Source of the DNA: Geodermatophilus africanus | Lineage (GTDB): Bacteria; Actinomycetota; Actinomycetes; Mycobacteriales; Geodermatophilaceae | DNA length: 64,000 bases | NCBI RefSeq assembly: GCF_900107105.1 | Contig: NZ_FNOT01000002.1 | Span: 1-64,000 of the forward strand | Direction of reading: 5' to 3' | Program-made: the position numbers and the translations under genes | In this document: one piece after another, positions 38,200-46,505 of the stretch | Numbering within the stretch: the first letter of the stretch is position 1 | How the letters are laid out: every line of letters starts with the position of its first letter | The notes under the pieces: generated by a model | Seen by the model: the letters and a program-made list of their open reading frames with translations, nothing else | Told to the model about the DNA's origin: nothing | The model's database searches: none

Positions 38200-39114
38200 C
38201 TACCGGCCACCCGGCTCGGTCACGAGCCCGCCGCCGCCACCCATCTGCACGTCGGCCGGCAGTTCGACGTCGGTCGTCCCCGCCGCCGCCGCCGCGCTGC
38301 GGGTGCGCTTCTCGACGTACTTGGCCACCTGCGAGAGCAGCACGTTGACCACGATGTAGATGACCGCGGCCCCAACGTAGAGCTGGAACGTGTAGACGCT
38401 GCCGAACTGGAAGTTGAAGAACTCCACGAGGCTGCGGGCCTGCCGGAGCAGCTCGACGTAACCGACGATGAAGCCCAGCGACGAGTCCTTGAGCAGCACG
38501 ACCAGCTGCGCCACCAGCACCGGGAGCATGCGGCGGACCGCCTGGGGCAGCAGCACGAGGGTCATCACCTGGGCCTTGCGCATGCCCAGGGCGAAGGCCG
38601 CCTCGCGCTGTCCGCGGTCCACCGACAGGATGCCGGCCCGGAAGATCTCCGCCAGGACGGCCATGTTGTAGAGCGTCAGCCCCAGGGCCAGCGCCCGGAA
38701 CGCGGTCATCGGGATGCCGACCGTGGGCAGGAACAGCAGGCAGAACAGGATCAGCACGAGCAGCGGCACGGCGCGGAAGAACTCGATGAGGACCGTGACC
38801 GGACCGCGCACCCACGCGTGGTCGGACAGCCGACCGACGGCGAGCAGCGCACCGAGGACGGTGGCGGCCACCATGCCGACGGCGGCGACCGCGAGCGTGT
38901 TGAGCAGCGCCTCGCCGAGGGCCTGCGGGACGCCGGAGGCCGGGTCGAACAGGATCGCCCAGCGCTGCGGCTCCAGCTGCCCGTTGGTGCCCAGCCGCCA
39001 CAGTGCCAACCCGATGAGGGCGAGGACCACCAGGGCGCCGATGACGGTGCCGATGCGCTGCCGACTGCGGGCCCGGGGCCCGGGGACGTCGAAGAGGACG
39101 CTCGTGCTGCTCAT
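38200..39114 (-). CDS. gluD: glutamate ABC transporter permease GluD
   Basis: Second permease of a polar amino-acid importer, 304 residues. An N-terminal membrane segment (about 24-43) is followed by the HisM-type permease core with Glu-Phe-Phe-Arg-Ala-Val-Pro-Leu-Leu-Val (about 111-120) and the EAA loop Gln-Arg-Glu-Ala-Ala-Phe-Ala-Leu-Gly-Met (about 169-178). The C-terminal tail is Ala-rich with a Gly run. ATG overlaps the gluC stop by four bases. Order gluA-gluB-gluC-gluD is that of the Corynebacterium glutamate importer. Confidence 0.88.
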   Translation of the reverse strand: MSSTSVLFDVPGPRARSRQRIGTVIGALVVLALIGLALWRLGTNGQLEPQRWAILFDPASGVPQALGEALLNTLAVAAVGMVAATVLGALLAVGRLSDHAWVRGPVTVLIEFFRAVPLLVLILFCLLFLPTVGIPMTAFRALALGLTLYNMAVLAEIFRAGILSVDRGQREAAFALGMRKAQVMTLVLLPQAVRRMLPVLVAQLVVLLKDSSLGFIVGYVELLRQARSLVEFFNFQFGSVYTFQLYVGAAVIYIVVNVLLSQVAKYVEKRTRSAAAAAGTTDVELPADVQMGGGGGLVTEPGGR

Positions 39115-39761
39115 CGGACGATCGCCACCCGGTTCTCGATCAGGCGGATCAACCAGGCCGAGGGCAGCGTGATGGCGAGGTAACCCAGCACCACCGCGGC
39201 GAACACGGCCAGCAGCTGGTCGGCGTTGACGTTGGCCAGCCGCTGCAGCGCCGCGGTCAGGTCGGTGACCGCGAAGCCGGCCGCGATCGAGGTGTTCTTC
39301 GCCAGCGCGATCCACACGTTGCCCAGCGGTGGGACCACGGTGCGGAAGGCCTGCGGCAGGACGATGGTGCGCAGGCTCTGCCCGAAGTCCAGACCCAGGG
39401 CGCGGGCCGCCTCCGCCTGTCCGGGCGGGACGGCGTTGATCCCCGACCGCAGGGCCTCGCAGACGAAGGCCGCGGTGTAGAGCGACAGCGCCGCGACGGC
39501 GGTGACGAAGCGGGTGGGGAACTGCAGGTCGACGTAGACCAGGCCGAAGAAGAGGAAGAAGAACACCACGGTGAGCGGGGTGTTCCGGAAGACCTCGACG
39601 TAGAAGGTGGCCAGTCCGCGCAGCGGGGGCACCGGGCTCACCCGCATGCCGACGAGAACGGTGCCGAGCACCAGGGCGCACAGGCCACTGGTGACTGCGA
39701 GGGAGAGCGTCGTGAGGAACGCACTCCACAGCAGATCGGAGTTGTCACTCAGGAACTGCAC
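39111..39761 (-). CDS. gluC: glutamate ABC transporter permease GluC
   Basis: First permease of the importer, 216 residues and about five membrane segments. The His/Glu/Gln permease signature Glu-Val-Phe-Arg-Asn-Thr-Pro-Leu-Thr-Val (about 56-65) and the EAA loop Gln-Ala-Glu-Ala-Ala-Arg-Ala-Leu-Gly-Leu (about 115-124) are clear. The GTG start lies 69 bases beyond gluB, with a large hairpin in the gap, so its level is probably set separately from the binding protein. Confidence 0.9.
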   Translation of the reverse strand: MQFLSDNSDLLWSAFLTTLSLAVTSGLCALVLGTVLVGMRVSPVPPLRGLATFYVEVFRNTPLTVVFFFLFFGLVYVDLQFPTRFVTAVAALSLYTAAFVCEALRSGINAVPPGQAEAARALGLDFGQSLRTIVLPQAFRTVVPPLGNVWIALAKNTSIAAGFAVTDLTAALQRLANVNADQLLAVFAAVVLGYLAITLPSAWLIRLIENRVAIVR

Positions 39762-39787
39762 GGCGTCCTCGGGTGCTCGGGAGCGGG

Positions 39788-39824
39788 ACGACGCCGCCGG
39801 GCGCTGCGCGCCCGGCGGCGTCGT
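39788..39824 (-). terminator. intra-operon hairpin between gluB and gluC
   Basis: A perfect 17-bp GC-rich stem (39788-39804 with 39808-39824) with a three-base loop starts seven bases after the gluB stop. It could partly end transcription or protect the gluB mRNA 3' end. Confidence 0.85.
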
Positions 39825-39830
39825 GGGAAC

Positions 39831-40724
39831 TCAGTAGCGGTCGACCGCAGGAGGCTCGGGAGCCTCCTCGCCGGTGATGGCTCCGGCGGTGCGGTCCCAG
39901 GCGGCGGCCCAGGTGCCGTCCTCGTAGGCCTCCTCGAGGACGTCGTTGAGGAAGTTCCGGAACTCCGTGTCACCCAGCGGCAGGCCGATGCCGTACGGCT
40001 CCTCGGTGAAGGGGTTCCCGACCAGCTCGAAGCCTTCGGGGTTGCCGGCGACCAGGCCGGTCAGGATGACGTTGTCCGTCGTCACGGCCTGGACGTTGCC
40101 GTTGGCCAGGTCGTCGGCACACTTGGAGTACACGTCGTAGGTGACGAGGGTGGCCTCCGGGAAGTTGTCCCGGATGTTCTGGGCCGGGGTCGAACCCTCG
40201 ACCGAGCAGACGGTCTTGCCGGCGAGGTCCTCCGGCCCCTGGATGCCCTCGGGGTTGCCCGCGGCGACCATGATGTCCTGGCCGGCGACGTAGTACGGCC
40301 CGGCGAAGTCGACGACCTGCTTGCGGGTGTCGTTGATGGTGTAGGTGGCGACGACGATGTCGACCTGGCCGTTCTGGATGAACGGCTCCCGGTTGGCCGA
40401 GACGGTCTCGGTCCAGGTGATCTCCTCGGGCGCGATGCCCAGCTCGCCGGCGATGATCTTGGCGATCTCGACGTCGAAGCCCTCCGGCACGCCGTCCGGG
40501 TTGAGCAGGCCGAAGCCGGGCTGGTCGTACTTGGTGCCCACCGTGATGGAGCCCGCCTCGGCGAGCTCGGCCATGGTGGTGCCGGCCGGGAACTCGACGT
40601 CCTCGGCGACCTCGGCGGTGTTCTCGGCGGCTCCCTCGGCCTGCTGGCCGGCCTCGCTGGAGCAGCCGGCGAGCACGAGGCCCAGGGCCCCGAGGGTGGC
40701 GGCGTATCGGGTGGTGATGCGCAT
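39831..40724 (-). CDS. gluB: glutamate-binding lipoprotein GluB
   Basis: Solute-binding protein (SBP_bac_3 family), 297 residues. Signal peptide with lipobox Leu-Val-Leu-Ala-Gly-Cys (Cys21), then an acidic Ala/Glu-rich linker. The binding domains contain Ile-Thr-Val-Gly-Thr-Lys-Tyr-Asp-Gln-Pro-Gly-Phe-Gly (about 60-72), Gly-Phe-Asp-Val-Glu-Ile-Ala (about 82-88) and Thr-Tyr-Thr-Ile-Asn-Asp-Thr-Arg. A GAGAGGA ribosome site precedes the ATG. It lies between gluA and the permeases. Glutamate specificity is inferred from gene order and family. Confidence 0.92.
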   Translation of the reverse strand: MRITTRYAATLGALGLVLAGCSSEAGQQAEGAAENTAEVAEDVEFPAGTTMAELAEAGSITVGTKYDQPGFGLLNPDGVPEGFDVEIAKIIAGELGIAPEEITWTETVSANREPFIQNGQVDIVVATYTINDTRKQVVDFAGPYYVAGQDIMVAAGNPEGIQGPEDLAGKTVCSVEGSTPAQNIRDNFPEATLVTYDVYSKCADDLANGNVQAVTTDNVILTGLVAGNPEGFELVGNPFTEEPYGIGLPLGDTEFRNFLNDVLEEAYEDGTWAAAWDRTAGAITGEEAPEPPAVDRY

Positions 40725-40745
40725 GGTGTCCTCTCTGCGGAACGG

Positions 40746-41501
40746 TCAGTGGTTGAGGATCTTGGACAGGAAGTCCTTGGCCCGGTCCGACTGCGGGTTG
40801 GTGAAGAACGTCTCGGGGTCGGCGGACTCGACGATCCGGCCGCCGTCCATGAAGACGACCCGGTTGGCCGCCCGACGGGCGAAGCCCATCTCGTGGGTGA
40901 CGACGACCATCGTCATGCCGTCGCGGGCCAGCGAGGTCATCACGTCGAGGACCTCGTTGATCATCTCGGGGTCCAGCGCCGACGTGGGCTCGTCGAAGAG
41001 CATGACCTTGGGGTCCATCGCCAGTGCGCGGGCGATCGCGACCCGCTGCTGCTGCCCCCCGGACAGCTGGGCCGGGTACTTGTCGGCCTGGGTGCCGACT
41101 CCGACGCGGTCCAGCAGCTGACGGGCCCGCCGCTCGACCTCGCCCTTGGCCTGCTTGCGCACCTTGATCGGGCCCAGCGTCACGTTCTCCAGCACGGTCT
41201 TGTGCGCGAAGAGGTTGAAGCTCTGGAAGACCATCCCGACGTCGGCGCGCAGCCGGGCCAGCTGCTTGCCCTCCTCGGGCAGTCGCTCGCCGTCGATGCT
41301 GATCTCGCCGGAGTCGATGGGCTCGAGCCGGTTGATCGTTCGGCACAGCGTCGACTTCCCGGAGCCGGACGGGCCGATGATGACGACGACCTCGCCGCGG
41401 TCGATCGACAGGTCGATGTCCTGCAGGACGTGCAGCTGGCCGAACCACTTGTCGACCCCGGACAGGCGGACGAGAGGCTCTCCGGCGGTACGGCTGGTCA
41501 C
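40746..41501 (-). CDS. gluA: glutamate ABC transporter ATP-binding protein GluA
   Basis: A 251-residue ATPase of the GlnQ/HisP class. Walker A Gly-Pro-Ser-Gly-Ser-Gly-Lys-Ser-Thr (about 44-52), signature Leu-Ser-Gly-Gly-Gln-Gln-Gln-Arg (about 146-153), Walker B Val-Met-Leu-Phe-Asp-Glu-Pro (about 166-172) and the switch His in Val-Thr-His-Glu-Met-Gly-Phe. First gene of gluABCD. The GTG start has TAGGGT seven bases upstream and no ribosome site, so the operon probably begins as a leaderless mRNA. Confidence 0.93.
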   Translation of the reverse strand: MTSRTAGEPLVRLSGVDKWFGQLHVLQDIDLSIDRGEVVVIIGPSGSGKSTLCRTINRLEPIDSGEISIDGERLPEEGKQLARLRADVGMVFQSFNLFAHKTVLENVTLGPIKVRKQAKGEVERRARQLLDRVGVGTQADKYPAQLSGGQQQRVAIARALAMDPKVMLFDEPTSALDPEMINEVLDVMTSLARDGMTMVVVTHEMGFARRAANRVVFMDGGRIVESADPETFFTNPQSDRAKDFLSKILNH

Positions 41502-41508
41502 CCGGGGA

Positions 41509-41514
41509 ACCCTA
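41509..41514 (-). promoter_or_regulatory. -10 hexamer for leaderless gluA
   Basis: TAGGGT on the minus strand ends seven bases before the gluA GTG. The divergent miaB gene has TACCCT at 41609-41614, nine bases before its ATG. Confidence 0.65.
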
Positions 41515-41623
41515 AAGGCGGCCGACGACGCCCGACGGACCCGCCGATCACGAAGCCGTAACGAAGCCGCAGGTCCGTAGCCCGGCAGGGTGACGCCGCC
41601 CCTCGCCGTACCCTCGACCCGTC

Positions 41624-43090
41624 ATGACGAGCGACCTCGACCGCAGCGCAGAGCCCGCCCCGGTGCGGACCTACCGGGTCCGCACCTACGGCTGCCAGAT
41701 GAACGTGCACGACTCCGAGCGCCTCTCCGGGCTGCTGGAGGACGCCGGCTACACCGCCGCGCCGGAGGGGGCCGACGCGGACGTCGTCGTCCTCAACACC
41801 TGCGCGGTGCGGGAGAACGCCGACAACCGGCTGTATGGCAACCTCGGGCACCTGCGGCCGGTCAAGGACGCCCACCCCGGCATGCAGATCGCCGTCGGCG
41901 GCTGCCTGGCGCAGAAGGACCGCGGCGAGATCGTGCGGCGCGCGCCCTGGGTCGACGTCGTCTTCGGCACCCACAACGTCGGCTCGCTGCCGGCGCTGCT
42001 GGAGCGGGCGCGGCACAACGCCGAGGCGCAGGTGGAGATCGCCGAGGCGCTCGAGGTCTTCCCGTCGACGCTGCCGGCGAAGCGGGACTCCGCCTACTCG
42101 GGCTGGGTCTCGATCAGCGTTGGGTGCAACAACACGTGCACGTTCTGCATCGTGCCGGCGCTGCGCGGCAGGGAGCGGGACCGCCGTCCCGGCGAGGTCC
42201 TCGCCGAGGTGCAGGCGCTGGTCGACCAGGGCGTGCTCGAGGTGACCCTGCTCGGCCAGAACGTCAACGCCTACGGCGTGGAGTTCCGCGACCGCAGCGC
42301 CTTCGCCGACCTGCTGCGCGCCGCCGGCCGGATCGAGGGCCTGGAGCGGTTGCGCTTCACCAGCCCGCACCCGCGCGAGTTCACCGACGACGTCATCGAG
42401 GCGATGGCCGAGACGCCCGCCGTCTGCCACCAGCTGCACATGCCGCTGCAGAGCGGTTCGGACGAGGTGCTGCGCCGGATGCGTCGCGGCTACCGGCAGG
42501 AGCGCTACCTGGGGATCATCGACCGGGTCCGCGCCGCCATGCCCGACGCCGCGATCACCACCGACGTCATCGTGGGCTTCCCCGGTGAGACCGAGGCCGA
42601 CTTCGAGCAGACCCTCGAGGTGGTCCGCCGGGCCCGCTTCGCCAGCGCCTTCACCTTCCAGTACTCCGCGCGCCCCGGCACGCCAGCGGCCGAGATGGCC
42701 GACCAGCTGCCCAAGGAGGTCGTGCAGGAGCGCTACCTGCGGCTGACCGCCCTGCAGGACGAGATCAGCTGGGCGGAGAACCGCGCGCAGGTCGGGCAGA
42801 CCGTCGAGCTGCTGGTCGCCGCCGGCGAGGGCAGCAAGGACGCCCGCACCGGGCGGCTGTCCGGCCGGGCCCGGGACGGCCGGCTGGTGCACTTCACGGC
42901 CGCCGACGGCGTGCGGCCAGGGGACGTCGTCGAGACGGTGGTGACCCAGGCCGCGCCGCACCACCTGGTGGCCGACGGGCTGCTGCTGTCACACCGCCGC
43001 ACCCGCGCCGGGGACGCGCACGAAGCAGGGACCCGGCCGACCACCCCGGGCGTACTGCTCGGTATGCCCCGCATCGGCGCCCCTTCGTAA
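41624..43090 (+). CDS. miaB: tRNA-2-methylthio-N6-dimethylallyladenosine synthase
   Basis: Radical-SAM methylthiotransferase acting on tRNA adenosine-37 after MiaA has added the prenyl group. The 488 residues show Thr-Tyr-Gly-Cys-Gln-Met-Asn (about 21-27), Asn-Thr-Cys-Ala-Val-Arg and Gly-Gly-Cys-Leu-Ala for the first cluster. Cys-Asn-Asn-Thr-Cys-Thr-Phe-Cys (about 167-174) binds the SAM cluster, and a TRAM domain follows (about 385-450). A C-terminal tail of about 30 residues is extra. miaA is at 45505. It diverges from gluA. Confidence 0.96.
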   Translation: MTSDLDRSAEPAPVRTYRVRTYGCQMNVHDSERLSGLLEDAGYTAAPEGADADVVVLNTCAVRENADNRLYGNLGHLRPVKDAHPGMQIAVGGCLAQKDRGEIVRRAPWVDVVFGTHNVGSLPALLERARHNAEAQVEIAEALEVFPSTLPAKRDSAYSGWVSISVGCNNTCTFCIVPALRGRERDRRPGEVLAEVQALVDQGVLEVTLLGQNVNAYGVEFRDRSAFADLLRAAGRIEGLERLRFTSPHPREFTDDVIEAMAETPAVCHQLHMPLQSGSDEVLRRMRRGYRQERYLGIIDRVRAAMPDAAITTDVIVGFPGETEADFEQTLEVVRRARFASAFTFQYSARPGTPAAEMADQLPKEVVQERYLRLTALQDEISWAENRAQVGQTVELLVAAGEGSKDARTGRLSGRARDGRLVHFTAADGVRPGDVVETVVTQAAPHHLVADGLLLSHRRTRAGDAHEAGTRPTTPGVLLGMPRIGAPS

Positions 43091-43103
43091 CGGTCCAGGG
43101 CGG

Positions 43104-43153
43104 CCCCGTTGCCGTGTCCCGTCGCGAGCTTGCGAGCGGCGGGGGCAGCGGGG
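43104..43153. repeat. dispersed hairpin element, copy 7
   Basis: CCCCGTTGCC (43104-43113) pairs with GGCAGCGGGG (43144-43153; one G-T pair), with GTCGCGAGC and TTGCGAGC in the middle. It lies between the converging miaB and DUF349 genes. Confidence 0.65.
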
Positions 43154-43161
43154 TCCTTCGG

Positions 43162-44778
43162 TCAGCGGCGGTTGGCGCTCTTCTCCGCCTCGGCCAGCCA
43201 CTCCCGGCGGGTGGTCAGGTTCGCCCGCGCCTCCTCGATCCGGCGGGCGTCGCCGGCGGCCTCGGCCTTGGTCAGCTGCTCCTCGGCCTTGGTGACCGCC
43301 TGCCGCATCGAGGTGACCATCGGGTTCTCCGGGGCCACCCGCGGGCGGGAGGTGTCGACGGCGCCGCGGATGCGCTGCTCGACGGCCTGCATCCGGTCCT
43401 CCAGCTGGCGCATCGCGCCGCGCGGCACGTGGCCGATGGCGTCGTAGCGCTCCTGCAGCTTGCGCAGGAGGTTCTGCGCGGTGCGCAGGTCGGTCGACGG
43501 ATCGAGCTTCTCGGCCTCGGCGAGGATCTCCTCCTTGGCCTGCTGGTTGGCCAGCTGCTCCGAGTTGCGGGCCTTGTCCGACTCCGCCCGGGCGGTGAAG
43601 AAGACGTCCTGCGCGGCGCGGAACTGCTTCCACAGGTCGTCGTCGCCGTCGCGGCCGGTGCGCGGGACGGCCTTCCAGCGGTCCATGAGGTTGCGCATCG
43701 CGGCCGAGGTGGGGCCCCAGTCCGTGGACGTCGACAGCCGCTGCGCCTCGGTGATCAGCTCCTGCTTGGCGGCGCGGGCCTCACCGCGCTGGGCGTCGAG
43801 GGCGGCGAAGTGCGCGCCGCGGCGACGGCCGAAGGCGTCGCGGGCGGCGGAGAAGCGAGTCCACAGCGCCTCGTCGGTCTTGCGGTCGATGCCGCGGATG
43901 GTCTTCCACTCCTCGACGATCGCCTTGAGCCGGTCGCCGGCGGCCTTCCACGACGTGGACTCCGCGGCGATCTGCTCGGCCTCGGCGGCCAGCGCCTCCT
44001 TGCGAGCGACCTGCGCGGCCCGGGCGGCGGCCTTCTCGGCGCGCGACTCGGCGGCGGCCTCGTCCGCGGTGCCGACCATCGCGCGGGCGCGGGCGGCCAG
44101 CCCGTCGAGGTCGCCAACGGCGGTCGCGGTGGGGATCGACTCGGCCAGGGCCTGGGCCTTGGCCTTGATCTCGGCCGGGTTGCCGGTGTGCGCCCGCAGC
44201 CGCGCCTCGAGCAGCGACACCTCCGTGGCCAGGTCGTCGTAGCGGCGGGCGTAGTGGGCCAGCCCCGCCGCCGGGTCGCCGGCCTGCCACGAACCGACGG
44301 CACGCTCCCCCTCGGCGGTGCGGACGTAGACCGTCCCGTCCTCGTCAACGCGGCCCCACCGGACGGCGTCGGCGGGCGGGTGGGGGACGGCGGGCTGCGC
44401 TGCGCTCACCTCTTGGGCGGCGGGCTGCGCTGCGGGGGTCTCCGGTGCGGCGGGCTGCGCTGCGCTCACCTCTTGGGCGGCGGGCTGCGCTGCGGGGGTC
44501 TCCGGTGCGGCGGGCTGCGCTGCGCTCACCTCTTGGGCGGCGGGCTGCGCTGCGGGGGTCTCCGGTGCGGCGGGCTGCGCTGCGCTCGCCTCTGGCGCGG
44601 CAGGCTGCGCTGCGGGGGCCTCCGGTGCGGCGGTTCCCGCGGTCGGGTCGGCCAGCGCGGCGTCGCCAGGGGTGGGGGCCACCGCCGTCCCCGCCTCGGG
44701 GGTGACCGCCTCGGATCCGGCCGTCGGCGGCTCGGGCAGCTGCTGCTCGGGGGTTCCGGCGTTCTCCGTGCTCGACAC
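43162..44778 (-). CDS. DUF349 domain protein with Ala/Pro repeat region
   Basis: A 538-residue protein. After a short acidic start comes a low-complexity Ala-Pro-Gln-Glu region (about 40-130), built partly from identical 20-residue units with the core Ala-Ala-Gln-Pro-Ala-Ala. DUF349 repeats follow, mostly helical coiled coil, with Asp-Arg-Leu-Lys-Ala-Ile-Val-Glu-Glu-Trp-Lys and Leu-Met-Asp-Arg-Trp-Lys-Ala-Val-Pro-Arg segments typical of the family. The function of DUF349 is unknown. The GTG at 44778 fits a -10-like GACACT seven bases upstream. Divergent from the Rv2728c-like gene across 40 bases. The adjacency with miaB is conserved in actinobacteria. Confidence 0.88.
   Translation of the reverse strand: MSSTENAGTPEQQLPEPPTAGSEAVTPEAGTAVAPTPGDAALADPTAGTAAPEAPAAQPAAPEASAAQPAAPETPAAQPAAQEVSAAQPAAPETPAAQPAAQEVSAAQPAAPETPAAQPAAQEVSAAQPAVPHPPADAVRWGRVDEDGTVYVRTAEGERAVGSWQAGDPAAGLAHYARRYDDLATEVSLLEARLRAHTGNPAEIKAKAQALAESIPTATAVGDLDGLAARARAMVGTADEAAAESRAEKAAARAAQVARKEALAAEAEQIAAESTSWKAAGDRLKAIVEEWKTIRGIDRKTDEALWTRFSAARDAFGRRRGAHFAALDAQRGEARAAKQELITEAQRLSTSTDWGPTSAAMRNLMDRWKAVPRTGRDGDDDLWKQFRAAQDVFFTARAESDKARNSEQLANQQAKEEILAEAEKLDPSTDLRTAQNLLRKLQERYDAIGHVPRGAMRQLEDRMQAVEQRIRGAVDTSRPRVAPENPMVTSMRQAVTKAEEQLTKAEAAGDARRIEEARANLTTRREWLAEAEKSANRR
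44386..44640 (-). repeat. 60-bp in-frame minisatellite inside the DUF349 gene
   Basis: Three identical 60-base units (44401-44460, 44461-44520, 44521-44580), a partial one before 44401 and a diverged one after 44580. Each encodes 20 residues, so copy changes keep the frame. Confidence 0.95.
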
Positions 44779-44785
44779 GTCCCGG

Positions 44786-44812
44786 AGTGTCCCACGACGC
44801 ATCCGGGACACT
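44786..44812. promoter_or_regulatory. back-to-back -10 hexamers of a 40-bp divergent promoter
   Basis: GACACT on the minus strand (44786-44791, seven bases before GTG 44778) and GACACT on the plus strand (44807-44812, six bases before GTG 44819). Only 15 bases separate them, so each polymerase footprint would cover the other. Confidence 0.5.
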
Positions 44813-44818
44813 GCTGCG

Positions 44819-45508
44819 GTGAGCTCGGTCCCGGCCGCCGTCGCCTTCTGCCCCTGCCCGCCGCTGCTGGTCCCGGAGGTGGCCGGGCGGGCCGCGCAGG
44901 ACACCGCCGACCTGCGGGTGGCCTGCGCGAGCGCGGTGGACGCGGCGCTGACGCCCGGCCCGGAGGTCGTCGTGGTCGTCGGCGGCGAGGACGGCTGCGG
45001 GCGGTTCGGGGACGGCGACGGCGGGGACCTGCGCGGCTTCGGCGTCGACCTCGACGTCCCCTTCGCCGGCCCGCTCCGGCCCGGCGGGCGCCGCACGCCG
45101 CTGGCGCACACGATCGGCGCCTGGCTGCTGGACCGGGCCGGGTACCGCGGCGTCCGCGTCGGTGTCGGCCCCGGCGACCTCGCCGGCGCGCTGGCCGGCT
45201 CCCCCGGGACCGTCGCCGTCCTGGCCGTGGGCGACGGCTCGGCGCGGCGCTCGCTCAAGGCGCCCGGTTCCCTCGACGCGGCGGCGCAGCCGCACGACGA
45301 CGCCGTCGCCGCGGCGCTCGACGCCGGGGACCCGGGCGCGCTGGCCGCACTGGACCCGGCGGAGGGCGCGCGGCTGCTCGCCGCCGGCGTGCCCACCTGG
45401 CGGGCGGTCGGCGCCCTGCTGACCGGCCGGGAGGTCGGTGGCCGGCTGCACGCCCACGAGGCGCCGTTCGGCGTCGGCTACCTGGTGGCCGACTGGAGCG
45501 TGCGGTGA
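44819..45508 (+). CDS. Rv2728c-like protein with class III extradiol dioxygenase-type fold
   Basis: A 229-residue protein resembling M. tuberculosis Rv2728c, which lies in the same place before miaA. The start Ala-Val-Ala-Phe-Cys-Pro-Cys-Pro-Pro-Leu-Leu-Val-Pro-Glu (about 8-21) and the alternating Val-Val-Val-Val-Val-Gly-Gly strand (about 50-56) suggest the LigB/extradiol-like alpha/beta fold. The usual metal His pair is not obvious, so catalysis is doubtful. A Gly/Asp loop follows, then an Ala-rich helical half. Function unknown. Its stop overlaps the miaA GTG by four bases (GTGA), tying it to tRNA prenylation by expression. Confidence 0.75.
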   Translation: MSSVPAAVAFCPCPPLLVPEVAGRAAQDTADLRVACASAVDAALTPGPEVVVVVGGEDGCGRFGDGDGGDLRGFGVDLDVPFAGPLRPGGRRTPLAHTIGAWLLDRAGYRGVRVGVGPGDLAGALAGSPGTVAVLAVGDGSARRSLKAPGSLDAAAQPHDDAVAAALDAGDPGALAALDPAEGARLLAAGVPTWRAVGALLTGREVGGRLHAHEAPFGVGYLVADWSVR

Positions 45509-46428
45509 CCCTGTCCCCGCCGGTGGTCGCGCTGGTGGGCCCCACCGCGACCGGCAAGACCGCCCTGGGCGTCGCGCTGGCCCACCGGCTGGGCGGCGAG
45601 GTGGTCAACGCCGACTCGATGCAGCTCTACCGCGGCATGGACATCGGCACCGCCAAGCCCGACGCCGCCGAGCGGGACGGGGTGCCGCACCACCTGCTCG
45701 ACCTGTGGCACGTGCGGCAGGCGGCGTCGGTGGCCGAGTACCGGCGGCTGGCCCGCGCCGAGGTGGACCGGCTGCGGGCAGCCGGGGTGGTGCCGCTGCT
45801 GGTCGGCGGCTCCGGCCTCTACGTGCGCGCCGTCCTCGACGAGCTGGACTTCCCCGGCACCGACCCCGCCGTCCGGGCCCGGCTCGAGGCCGAGCTGGCC
45901 GAGGCCGGCCCGGCCGCGCTGCACGCCCGCCTGGCCGCGGTGGACCCGGCCGCCGCGGCCGCCGTCCTGCCGTCGAACGGACGGCGGATCGTCCGGGCCC
46001 TCGAGGTCGTGGAGATCACCGGCGGGCCGTTCCGCGCGAGGCTGCCCGAGCCGCGGCCGCACTACCCGGCGGTGGTGGTCGGCCTCGACCGCGAGCCGGC
46101 CGAGCTCGACGAGCGGATCGCGCTGCGGGTGGACCGGATGTGGGCGGCCGGGTTCGTCGAGGAGGTGGCGGCGCTGGCCGCCGACGGGCTGCGCGAGGGG
46201 CCGACGGCGTCCCGTGCGCTCGGCTACGCGCAGGTGCTGGCCCAGCTCGACGGCACCGTCACCCCCGACGAGGCGCGGGAGCGCACGGTCTCCACCACCC
46301 GCCGCTTCGTGCGCCGGCAGCGCGCCTGGTTCCGCCGCGACCCGGCGACCACCTGGCTCGACGCCGCCTGGCCCGACCTGGTGGAGGTGGCCCTCGGCGT
46401 GATCACCGCTCGTACCCTGGAACGGTGA
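45505..46428 (+). CDS. miaA: tRNA dimethylallyltransferase
   Basis: Adds a dimethylallyl group to adenosine-37 of tRNAs reading U-starting codons; MiaB then acts on the product. The 307-residue protein has the P-loop Gly-Pro-Thr-Ala-Thr-Gly-Lys-Thr (12-19), Asn-Ala-Asp-Ser-Met-Gln-Leu-Tyr-Arg (about 36-44), Val-Gly-Gly-Ser-Gly-Leu-Tyr (about 99-105) and Asn-Gly-Arg-Arg-Ile-Val-Arg-Ala-Leu-Glu (about 157-166). GTG start within the previous gene's stop. Its own stop overlaps a short open frame that leads into dapF. Confidence 0.96.
   Translation: MTLSPPVVALVGPTATGKTALGVALAHRLGGEVVNADSMQLYRGMDIGTAKPDAAERDGVPHHLLDLWHVRQAASVAEYRRLARAEVDRLRAAGVVPLLVGGSGLYVRAVLDELDFPGTDPAVRARLEAELAEAGPAALHARLAAVDPAAAAAVLPSNGRRIVRALEVVEITGGPFRARLPEPRPHYPAVVVGLDREPAELDERIALRVDRMWAAGFVEEVAALAADGLREGPTASRALGYAQVLAQLDGTVTPDEARERTVSTTRRFVRRQRAWFRRDPATTWLDAAWPDLVEVALGVITARTLER
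46413..46418 (+). promoter_or_regulatory. -10 hexamer inside the 3' end of miaA
   Basis: TACCCT ends six bases before the GTG of the short frame at 46425. It would give dapF a promoter of its own with a translated leader. Confidence 0.5.
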
Positions 46429-46505
46429 GCGAGCTGGCGAGCTCACTGATGGACACCGCAGTGCCACGGTCGTGGCCGACGAGCGACAGCGAGGAGGGCT
46501 CGTGA
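46425..46505 (+). CDS. candidate 26-residue leader ORF between miaA and dapF
   Basis: The frame runs from GTG 46425 to TGA 46505. Its start overlaps the miaA stop (GTGA) and its stop overlaps the dapF GTG (GTGA). A -10 hexamer stands six bases before it, so it could be the first frame on a leaderless dapF mRNA. The predicted peptide is Ser/Glu-rich with one Trp-Pro. No lysine or diaminopimelate-type codon run is visible, so classical attenuation is not indicated. No family is recognised. Confidence 0.4.
   Translation: MSELASSLMDTAVPRSWPTSDSEEGS

Noticed and set aside
44386..44640. Regular repeats considered as a CRISPR array.
   Set aside because: Units are adjacent without unique spacers and lie in frame within a protein gene.
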